Origin: Sphingobacteriales bacterium
GTDB taxonomy: Bacteria; Bacteroidota; Bacteroidia; Sphingobacteriales; Sphingobacteriaceae
Direction of reading: 5' to 3'
Assembly (NCBI GenBank): GCA_014763615.1
Contig: JACXVB010000004.1
Span: forward strand, 62,001 to 126,000
Length of the DNA: 64,000 bases
Both the position numbers and the translations under genes were made by a program. Each line of letters begins with the position of its first letter. Position 1 is the stretch's first letter. Shown here one piece after another: positions 16,589-22,221 of the stretch. A model generated the notes under the pieces. That model did no database searches. It had not been told where the DNA came from and saw nothing but the letters and a program-made list of their open reading frames with translations.

Positions 16589-16809
16589 TTTGCCTCTGTA
16601 TTATGGCTCTTTTTCAACTTTTAAAGCTTACCAAAGCGCCTTCAACTTTTTGTTATTTTTTGCCCTGTTGGCATGGTCTGCACCGCTTATCTCTTTTGTA
16701 CATGGTGGGAGCTGACATTCGTATTCGAGTTATCGTAGTCGTAGTCGTTGTACGAGAAACTGACACCTGAACCAACTACAGCAAAAGCAGTACACCACCG
16801 GTTAATTAT
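16589..16809 (-). ncRNA. Template-repeat RNA region of the DGR
   Basis: This 221-bp gap between the second target gene and the reverse transcriptase is noncoding on the minus strand and contains the 79-bp template repeat. About 31 bp precede the repeat and about 111 bp follow it before the RT start; in studied DGRs such a trailing spacer is part of the template RNA that primes cDNA synthesis. The spacer holds a short direct repeat (AAAGTTGAA, twice). Transcript ends are not visible from sequence. Confidence 0.75.
16700..16778 (-). repeat. DGR template repeat (TR), 79 bp
   Basis: Read on the minus strand it aligns without gaps to both variable repeats. In the 24-codon core (GGT...CAT) it holds 20 adenines, many in AAC/AAT or GAC/TAC codons that cannot become stops when A changes. 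Compared with the repeat at 17292-17370 there are 13 core differences, all at template adenines. Compared with 16889-16967 there are 15, of which 14 are at adenines and one is T to G (template position 16752). It lies outside any gene. Confidence 0.95.
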
Positions 16810-17202
16810 CTATTCAATCACCATTAAATCACGGTAAATGGCTAAGTGAGTAGTACCAACGTATTTTGCAATTTCACTTGTTGGAAAAACGAGGCGGGAG
16901 CCGACAGGCGAACTCGAGTAAGCGTAGCCGTAGCCGTAGTCCGAGAAACCGACACCCGAACCAACCCGATCTGCTTTGTCCTCGTAGGTTTCCATATCAA
17001 ACCAAGGGTAATATTTGTACTGGTCGTCATTATTCCAGTCTATTTTTTTACCTTCCCAAGATGCCTTGCTAATGATAAATAGCTTGTAAGCTGCAATGAT
17101 TGCTTTGCCTTCAGCTTGTGGCAGTCCTGTTACTGATGGTAAGATGTTCGGGTCTACTCCGATGGACTTTGCAGCCGCTTCAAATGATTCTAAATTTTTC
17201 AT
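16810..17202 (-). CDS. DGR target protein A (variable protein)
   Basis: The 130-residue protein has a helical N-terminal half and then the segment DWNNDDQYKYYPWFDM leading into the variable repeat, read RVGSGVGFSDYGYGYAYSSS then PVGSRLV. About 25 residues follow the repeat (SEIAKYVGTTHLAIYRDLM). GxGxxF...GSRL is the C-type-lectin-like pattern of DGR targets, in which the variable residues form a ligand-binding surface. There is no signal peptide or membrane segment. It is homologous to target B just upstream, and the two genes are 13 bp apart. Ligand and location are unknown. Confidence 0.88.
   Translation of the reverse strand: MKNLESFEAAAKSIGVDPNILPSVTGLPQAEGKAIIAAYKLFIISKASWEGKKIDWNNDDQYKYYPWFDMETYEDKADRVGSGVGFSDYGYGYAYSSSPVGSRLVFPTSEIAKYVGTTHLAIYRDLMVIE
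16889..16967 (-). repeat. DGR variable repeat A (VR)
   Basis: A 79-bp repeat inside target gene A, ending about 25 codons before its stop. Substitutions relative to the template are A to G, C or T at 14 of 20 core adenines; one core T (template 16752) is G here. The 3' end reads TCCCGCCTCGT where the template has TCCCACCATGT, resembling the initiation-of-homing difference that fixes the direction of transfer. Confidence 0.93.
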
Positions 17203-17215
17203 TCTGATTTATTGA

Positions 17216-17695
17216 TTAAAGGGTTAAAAATTTGTTGTAAATGTCTATGAAGGTTTTGCCTACGTGAATTGCCAAATCGCTTGATTTTAACACGAGGCGG
17301 GAGCCGACATACGTATGCGAGTCACCGCAGCCGTAGACGTCGTACGAGAAACCGACACCCGAACCAACCAGCCTAAACCACGGATAGTATTTAGTCTCAT
17401 TCGAATCTGTCCAGTCTGGCTGCCACCCTTCATTATAAGCCTCTATAATGGTTGTGATCTGATGGAAGCCAAACGCCGCCTCTCTGTCTTTTGCAGGTAG
17501 AAAATTAAAGTCGCTTAATTCAATTTGTTCTCTTTCTAACTCTTCGCAGGCATCCTCATAAGATGTTATTCTGCTTTTTACATCTAACTGAAATACTTTT
17601 TTACCAAACAGATTTTCAAGTAATTTCTTTCCTTTTTCATTTGCCTCTTGGTGGGCTGTTAAGGCATTTGCCTTATTGATTTCTAGTGTTTCCAT
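17216..17695 (-). CDS. DGR target protein B (variable protein)
   Basis: The 159-residue protein has a helical N-terminal region (ANALTAHQEANEKGKKLLEN, ITSYEDACEELEREQIEL), then QPDWTDSNETKYYPWFRL and the variable repeat, read VGSGVGFSYDVYGCGDSHTY then VGSRLV. It ends with LKSSDLAIHVGKTFIDIYNK, parallel to target A. The variable core differs completely between A and B while the frame around it is shared, as expected when both are rewritten from one template. There is no secretion signal. It sits in the early operon, not beside the tail genes. Confidence 0.88.
   Translation of the reverse strand: METLEINKANALTAHQEANEKGKKLLENLFGKKVFQLDVKSRITSYEDACEELEREQIELSDFNFLPAKDREAAFGFHQITTIIEAYNEGWQPDWTDSNETKYYPWFRLVGSGVGFSYDVYGCGDSHTYVGSRLVLKSSDLAIHVGKTFIDIYNKFLTL
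17292..17370 (-). repeat. DGR variable repeat B (VR)
   Basis: A 79-bp repeat inside target gene B, ungapped to the template. All 13 differences in the 24-codon core are at template adenines (changes to G, C and T), changing residues such as Asn to Asp, Asp to Val or Gly, Tyr to Cys and Asn to His or Tyr. The 3' end is TCCCGCCTCGT, identical to variable repeat A and different from the template. Confidence 0.96.
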
Positions 17696-17714
17696 TTATT
17701 GTTTATTTGATTAA

Positions 17715-18224
17715 TTAATATTTTAAGTCTGTCCAATGGATAATGCTAGCCGACAATTGGCCATCTTTCATTTGTGCGGTGAAATAGTCAATAAATGAAT
17801 CAACGTGGTCGAAACCGTCATTTAATGCCAGTTTTAAAATTTCCTGAGGCGTCAAAAAATTGTTGTCAATAGTCACCTCGAAAGAACCGTCAAGGTGCGT
17901 CATAAAAACGCGTTGTACTGATTTACAGGGGATAATTGGCGCAAATTGGAAGCGATTAGCTGAGCGGTTGTTAATTGCAAAGTGGATATCGTTACCGGCT
18001 TTCCAACGACGCTCAGGGTCTTGCCTAATAGTGTGAAGCTTCGCAAGGATATTATCGGCGGAGTGATCCCAAAGTTTTAAAAATTGGTGGGCGTGTTTAT
18101 GTTTATATTGCCTTAATTCATAATCGGGGCGTTCGCATAATTCTAAATCAGTAATGCCCCTCCAAATCCTTTGTATAAAGTAGTTGGGTTTTTTGTTAAT
18201 GGTTTGGGTGAATCCTAGTGTCAT
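17715..18224 (-). CDS. ASCH/PUA-like phage protein
   Basis: The 169-residue protein opens MTLGFTQTINKKPNYFIQRI and has KLHTIRQDPERRWKAGNDIH followed by CKSVQRVFM. This is the arrangement seen in ASCH-like (PUA-fold) proteins of Bacteroidota phages, where a TIR..P..RW.aG pattern precedes the barrel strands. Such domains bind RNA or modified nucleotides. It lies 19 bp upstream of DGR target B in the same direction. The family assignment is from pattern memory and is moderate. Confidence 0.6.
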   Translation of the reverse strand: MTLGFTQTINKKPNYFIQRIWRGITDLELCERPDYELRQYKHKHAHQFLKLWDHSADNILAKLHTIRQDPERRWKAGNDIHFAINNRSANRFQFAPIIPCKSVQRVFMTHLDGSFEVTIDNNFLTPQEILKLALNDGFDHVDSFIDYFTAQMKDGQLSASIIHWTDLKY

Positions 18225-18226
18225 TT

Positions 18227-18589
18227 TTATACGGTTAATAATTGAATGTTTAATTTTTGGCTAATGTCGAATTCCATCAATGCGCCTTTACTGTCTTGCC
18301 AGTCGGGTTGTAGGTAAATGAAATCGCAAACGGGTAAAACTGCAATACAAAGGCGCATTGCTAAAACCCAATCGCAATCAACATCCAACCACTCGGGGGG
18401 GTTAAAAACGAAATAGCCCTTTTGCCTTAATAAGTCGGCGTGGAAAGCAAATTTTTGTGTTACCATTTCGGTACTTAAGCCGGTAACTTTCCCGCTCAGG
18501 TAGACTATTTGCTTATCCCTACGCTTTTTAGCACTTTCTATAAGACAGGAAACGGCTGCTACTTTCTCTATTAATTCGGTGTTATTCAT
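18227..18589 (-). CDS. DUF4406-like nucleoside deoxyribosyltransferase-fold protein
   Basis: The 120-residue protein has the Rossmann-like pattern of DUF4406/deoxyribosyltransferase relatives: IVYLSGKVTGLSTEMVTQKF, then FNPPEWLDVD, an Asp-containing CDFIYLQPDWQDSKGALMEF and a final helix. The acidic residue after KGA fits the catalytic Glu position. Such phage proteins may act on nucleotides. It overlaps nothing and starts 15 nt after an intercistronic RNA repeat (18605-18654). Confidence 0.7.
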   Translation of the reverse strand: MNNTELIEKVAAVSCLIESAKKRRDKQIVYLSGKVTGLSTEMVTQKFAFHADLLRQKGYFVFNPPEWLDVDCDWVLAMRLCIAVLPVCDFIYLQPDWQDSKGALMEFDISQKLNIQLLTV

Positions 18590-18604
18590 ATTAAATTTTA
18601 ATTT

Positions 18605-18654
18605 GAACCCGCCCCGGTCTCGAACTTCGGGGGGACTTCCAGTCGGGTTTATTT
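18605..18654 (-). repeat. Intercistronic 50-nt structured repeat, copy 1
   Basis: On the minus strand it begins AAATAAACCCGACTGGAAGTC and ends CCGGGGCGGGTTC. AACCCG pairs with CGGGTT, and CCCCG with CGGGG stacked next to it, leaving an ACTGGAAGT bulge. It begins at the stop codon of the 85-aa gene and ends 15 nt before the next start. It matches copy 2 at 48 of 50 positions. Confidence 0.85.
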
Positions 18655-18906
18655 AATTAGTTGTGCGACTCCAAATAATACTGTCAATCCTTTGCCGGAT
18701 CGTTGAACATTAATGCCTAAGTTTTCATTTACTGAGGCTCTCTTTTCGGCCATGTAAACAATATCTTGTGCGCTTAATTGGTCAACGTGGAACTTTAAGA
18801 TTGCGCCCTGAATTTTAGGCTTCAAATCTCCACTTCGGAAGTCCCCAAAAAGCCTTTCAGCAAGCTCAATTACTTTTTGATTTTCTGTTTTTTCGTTTGC
18901 ATTCAT
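18649..18906 (-). CDS. Small hypothetical phage protein between two RNA repeats
   Basis: The 85-residue protein (MNANEKTENQKVIELAERLF...) is mostly helical with QLSAQDIVYMAEKRASVNEN and a short hydrophobic C-terminus. I do not recognise it. It is bracketed by the two copies of the structured repeat: one lies 35 nt before its start and the other begins at its stop codon. Confidence 0.6.
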   Translation of the reverse strand: MNANEKTENQKVIELAERLFGDFRSGDLKPKIQGAILKFHVDQLSAQDIVYMAEKRASVNENLGINVQRSGKGLTVLFGVAQLIK

Positions 18907-18941
18907 AATTACATTTTTAAATAGCTCGCATTATTGCGATT

Positions 18942-18991
18942 GAACCCGCCCCGGTCTCGAACGTCGGGGAGACTTCCAGTCGGGTTTATTT
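18942..18991 (-). repeat. Intercistronic 50-nt structured repeat, copy 2
   Basis: Same element as at 18605-18654 with two substitutions; here GTCTC can also pair with GAGAC. It starts at the stop codon of the DUF3164 gene and ends 35 nt before the next start. Between them lies a further small hairpin, TCGCA-ATAA-TGCGA. Confidence 0.85.
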
Positions 18992-19624
18992 TATTGAGGA
19001 AAAATTAAGTTGGATATCTACGTATTTACCGCTCTCGTCTTTAACCCATACCCTAAAATATTCCTTGCTTTCCGGCTTCCTGATAGACTTATCAATTAGC
19101 GACATTGCCTCGTTGTAACGGGCATCATTTACCTTGTCGGCATATCTACGCAAGCTCAAAACCTTTTTGGTGTCAAGGCCACCGTTACGGCTTGAAAAGG
19201 CATCGTTAACAAATTCGCGAACCCACTCTTTGGCATCGCCAAGGTTGTCGTTAACTACTTCGTCAATTTTGGCCTTGGCTAAAACAATGAAGTTTTCATC
19301 AAACTTGATGGGCTCAGATACGGAAACCTCAACCTTAATTGTTCGGTCGAAATTGTAACAGATAAAATTGCCTTTGCCTTTACCGGGTACTTTGCCGTTA
19401 TTCTCTTCGATAAATGTTTCGTAAAGTTCCTCGGCCTCTAATTTAATGGCGGTTTTAAAGGCCGTTAAACTTGCATTAATTGACGCGGCTTGTTTTGCCA
19501 GTTGTGCGGTTTTACGCTCTGCCAATCGCTCGTACTTAGTGGTACGGTTGTAGGGGATTGCTGTACCGGTTTCATCTCTCCAAATGCCGTCAGCGCTTTT
19601 TTGTTGGTTAATTAACTCTCTCAT
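18986..19624 (-). CDS. DUF3164 family phage protein
   Basis: The 212-residue protein matches the DUF3164 family of Mu-like phages: it opens with a short DGIWRDETGTAIPYNRTTKY segment, then a helical region, then FDRTIKVEVSVSEPIKFDEN, and ends with SKEYFRVWVKDESGKYVDIQ. The family is a regular member of early operons of transposable phages, near the transposition genes; its biochemical role is not known. It begins 2 bp downstream of the small coiled-coil gene. Confidence 0.82.
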   Translation of the reverse strand: MRELINQQKSADGIWRDETGTAIPYNRTTKYERLAERKTAQLAKQAASINASLTAFKTAIKLEAEELYETFIEENNGKVPGKGKGNFICYNFDRTIKVEVSVSEPIKFDENFIVLAKAKIDEVVNDNLGDAKEWVREFVNDAFSSRNGGLDTKKVLSLRRYADKVNDARYNEAMSLIDKSIRKPESKEYFRVWVKDESGKYVDIQLNFSSIK

Positions 19625-19626
19625 AT

Positions 19627-19812
19627 TTACTTTTTTCTTAGTTTCTCGTTTAATATTTCGTTTTCTTTTAGAAGTAGCTCGAAGATTCTGCCTCGTATTT
19701 CAACCCGCTCAATGCTCAATATGTCTGGCATTTCAACCAACCTTTCGGTTAGGGTTGCAATCTCTTGTTGCACTTGTCCAAGTGTTACTGGTAGGGTTTG
19801 TCCTTGTTCCAT
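19627..19812 (-). CDS. Small coiled-coil phage protein
   Basis: Starting at the ATG 19812 it encodes 61 residues, almost all one amphipathic helix (TLGQVQQEIATLTERLVEMP, RGRIFELLLKENEILNEKLR). A longer start at 19902 would overlap the preceding gene and add 30 residues that look less gene-like, so I prefer the shorter form. I do not recognise the family. Confidence 0.5.
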   Translation of the reverse strand: MEQGQTLPVTLGQVQQEIATLTERLVEMPDILSIERVEIRGRIFELLLKENEILNEKLRKK

Positions 19813-19867
19813 ATTTTTATAATCATTAGGATAAATAATAGCGTTGCCAATAGTTCGTCGTTTCCCA

Positions 19868-20233
19868 TTAGTTGTATAGATTAGGAATTGAAAGGCATTC
19901 ATTTACTTTTTTTAGCTTATCTAACAATGGCTGATATTTACTAAAGACCAGGTTATCGAATTCCGTTAATCCGTAGATTACTGTGCTATGATCCATGTTA
20001 TATACCGCCGCAATTTGTTTTAATGAAAGCTTTGTGTTTTGTCTTAAAATCTTGAACAGGATAAACCTTGCCTCAGTGTAATCGGATAGCTTTGATTTGC
20101 CCAATAGGACGGTCTTATCAAGCTTAAGGATATCGCAAACCCTATTGGTTAAATAATCGGGGTTCATGATGTCACAACCTGACATTCCAATCATCATTAA
20201 TTCCAGTTCCTTTTGATATAATGCTATCTCCAT
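19868..20233 (-). CDS. DnaA domain IV-like DNA-binding protein
   Basis: From the ATG 20233, four bases after the previous stop, this is 121 residues. The C-terminal part carries YTEARFILFKILRQNTKLSL followed by KQIAAVYNMDHSTVIYGL, which matches the DnaA signature where R..h..lr..t..sl..Ig..f..rDHSTV.ha contacts the DnaA box. There is no ATPase domain. It may bind phage or host sites to control replication or transcription; similar orphan modules occur in Bacteroidota phages. Confidence 0.75.
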   Translation of the reverse strand: MEIALYQKELELMMIGMSGCDIMNPDYLTNRVCDILKLDKTVLLGKSKLSDYTEARFILFKILRQNTKLSLKQIAAVYNMDHSTVIYGLTEFDNLVFSKYQPLLDKLKKVNECLSIPNLYN

Positions 20234-20237
20234 ATCG

Positions 20238-20678
20238 TTAAAAAATAAGGTCAAAAATTTTGCTGTAGGCGTCCAAAAAGGCCTCGTCATTCATTAACCT
20301 TTCGGTATTGTGTATGAAAATGTATTCTTGATAATTGTAATCATCCTCAGAGTGGATAACTTCATGCACTAAATCGCCGGTTGGTGTAACTGTCCAATCG
20401 CCGTCTTGCAACTCAACAATGCCCAAAAACTCTTCTCGGTTGCGCTTTTCCCATTGGGCATTAAAAAAGCCCCGGAAGCATTCGGAAGTTAATAAGCGGG
20501 CCCCAATGGCGGGGCAATCGCCGTGTATCGCATTTAAAAGCTTTTGGTAAACTTCAAATTGGTGTTCGCAATATTGCGACTCGTCCCAACCCAAAAGCTC
20601 GCAAACGCGTTCTTTTTGCCTTTGGTTGGCTTGCCTTACTTTGGCAATGTGGCTTGTTTTGGTGGCTAATGTTTTCAT
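20238..20678 (-). CDS. Hypothetical phage protein
   Basis: The 146-residue protein (MKTLATKTSHIAKVRQANQR...) has a basic N-terminal helix, a middle segment LLTSECFRGFFNAQWEKRNR and an acidic C-terminal half (SEDDYNYQEYIFIHNTERLM). It shares one base with the stop of the ATPase gene. The layout recalls other Bacteroidota phage early proteins, but I do not recognise a named family. Confidence 0.65.
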   Translation of the reverse strand: MKTLATKTSHIAKVRQANQRQKERVCELLGWDESQYCEHQFEVYQKLLNAIHGDCPAIGARLLTSECFRGFFNAQWEKRNREEFLGIVELQDGDWTVTPTGDLVHEVIHSEDDYNYQEYIFIHNTERLMNDEAFLDAYSKIFDLIF

Positions 20679-21319
20679 TAATTCTTATTTAAAATATCGT
20701 TACCGTGGTAAAGAGCTGCGCCCTTATCCCAAATACTATACAGGCCCTTTTCGCCTATAAATCTGCCCTTACTAAAGGCCACATATCCCTCAATCCAAAT
20801 CTTAAGTTTAGCGTGGAACATCATCCGCTTTGCGGGGCGTCCTTCCGGTTGTCTCCCGTCCGCCTGACTGATGACAATGAAAGTGATTTTAGGAAACCGT
20901 CGCTCCATTGCTAGGTATTCGTTAAAACTCATATTCATATACTGCCAACTGTCAATTACCACAACTTCAATATGCCCGGTCTTATCAAGGCGTTCAATCA
21001 AATCGGCCATCGGTTCGCTCACAATCAAGATCTTTTTTTTATCCCCCAACCCGTACATTTTAATGGCCTTTTTAAGTGGCAAACTAATCCCTTCCTCTAG
21101 GGAGTTAAAAACCGTTTTGCCATGCTTGCTCATTTGGTTTAAGACTTGCATAATGAAGCTCGTTTTTCCGTTCCCGCTATCGCCCCAAATAAAGTAAAGG
21201 CCATATTTCTCAGGTTTGTCAAAAGCGTCGAACCAATCATTTTCAAAGTCGAATGTTTCAAAATTTTTATCTAAAATGTTCCGGGGTGTTAAGCCCCTTT
21301 TTATCCGCTCTTTAGGCAT
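20678..21319 (-). CDS. P-loop ATPase of the early operon (RecA-like)
   Basis: The 213-residue protein has a full Walker A (FIWGDSGNGKTSFIMQVLNQ), a Walker B (EVVVIDSWQYMNMSF) and a sensor-like region (FIVISQADGRQPEGRPAKRM). The overall plan is that of small RecA/AAA proteins such as phage Sak4-type or replication ATPases. It follows the MuB-like gene by a one-base overlap. It may aid transposition or recombination; this is inference. Confidence 0.75.
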   Translation of the reverse strand: MPKERIKRGLTPRNILDKNFETFDFENDWFDAFDKPEKYGLYFIWGDSGNGKTSFIMQVLNQMSKHGKTVFNSLEEGISLPLKKAIKMYGLGDKKKILIVSEPMADLIERLDKTGHIEVVVIDSWQYMNMSFNEYLAMERRFPKITFIVISQADGRQPEGRPAKRMMFHAKLKIWIEGYVAFSKGRFIGEKGLYSIWDKGAALYHGNDILNKN

Positions 21320-22218
21320 TAAGCTGCGCCGTTTAGTAATAATAAAGTTTCCGCTCTTCTAAGTCCGCCAACGTCTGTACCGGTGGCTAAACATTGTTTT
21401 ACTAGCTTTTCAATAACTGCTTTATCGGCGGTATTTACGCTCAAAACATCGGTTATTAGCTTCCTGTAGAATAGGTTTCTATCTTCTTGTCCTATCGGTA
21501 CTATCTTCATAAATTTGTTGCTGTATCGGCTTAAAATCTCTCTAAACCCTACCTTTTTACCGCGTACACCTTTTTCAATTTTAGTTCGTAACCCATCGGC
21601 CCCCATCATATACCAACCGCACATATTTTCGGTAGCGTTCCAAAACTCTTTTAGCTCTAAAAATGCCCCGTAATCCAAGTCGCCCGCTTCGTCGATTATT
21701 ACAATTGGCTTTTGCAGTACATTGCTTAAATAATACTTGATGTTTTCCTTAACGTGGGCAACTTTGCCGTCGCTATCAACTCCAATTGCTTTTGCGAATG
21801 ACCTTACAAACAATTGCTTGGTCTTGCATTGGCTTGCATCTACATAAAAACAGTTTATTAATTTTTTGCTGAGGTGCTTGGCGGTGTAGGTTTTACCAAT
21901 TGCGCAATCATCAACTAATACCATTGCTTTGCTATGCTTTTGGCAAGTAATTACGTCGTCAGAAATAGCGTCGTAAACCTCAGTCCTCGCCATGTTCCAT
22001 TTTCTCTCATTTGCACTTACATTCAGTTCACGGGCTATGTGTAATATTTGCCCTTGAGAAACTAATTGTCCGGGTGCTTCTCCGCCTTTTATCCTACTCC
22101 AAATACTAGGATGAAGTCCGTAACTTGTTGCAAATGCCTTATCGTTTCCGCCATAGTTTTTGCGTTGTTCTAATAGGGCATTAAATACTTTTTGTTTAAA
22201 ATCTTCGGTTAAATTCAT
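21319..22218 (-). CDS. MuB-like transposition target-selection ATPase
   Basis: The 299-residue protein has an N-terminal helix-turn-helix (NYGGNDKAFATSYGLHPSIW), then an AAA ATPase with a Walker A of the form VLVDDCAIGKTYTAKHL and Walker B PIVIIDEAGDLDYGAF. It ends with a helical C-terminal domain (VGGLRRAETLLLL). This is the MuB layout. MuB binds target DNA and activates the transposase in trans; the gene directly follows the transposase gene by 3 bp, as in Mu. Confidence 0.88.
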   Translation of the reverse strand: MNLTEDFKQKVFNALLEQRKNYGGNDKAFATSYGLHPSIWSRIKGGEAPGQLVSQGQILHIARELNVSANERKWNMARTEVYDAISDDVITCQKHSKAMVLVDDCAIGKTYTAKHLSKKLINCFYVDASQCKTKQLFVRSFAKAIGVDSDGKVAHVKENIKYYLSNVLQKPIVIIDEAGDLDYGAFLELKEFWNATENMCGWYMMGADGLRTKIEKGVRGKKVGFREILSRYSNKFMKIVPIGQEDRNLFYRKLITDVLSVNTADKAVIEKLVKQCLATGTDVGGLRRAETLLLLNGAA

Positions 22219-22221
22219 GGC

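Noticed and set aside
16501-16770. Plus-strand reading frame across the template repeat
   Set aside because: It is the antisense of the reverse transcriptase start and template repeat; no ribosome site or recognisable protein.
16880-17000. Short GTAGTC/GTAGCC microsatellite-like runs
   Set aside because: They are the antisense of GACTAC/GGCTAC codons in the template and variable repeats, explained by the DGR.
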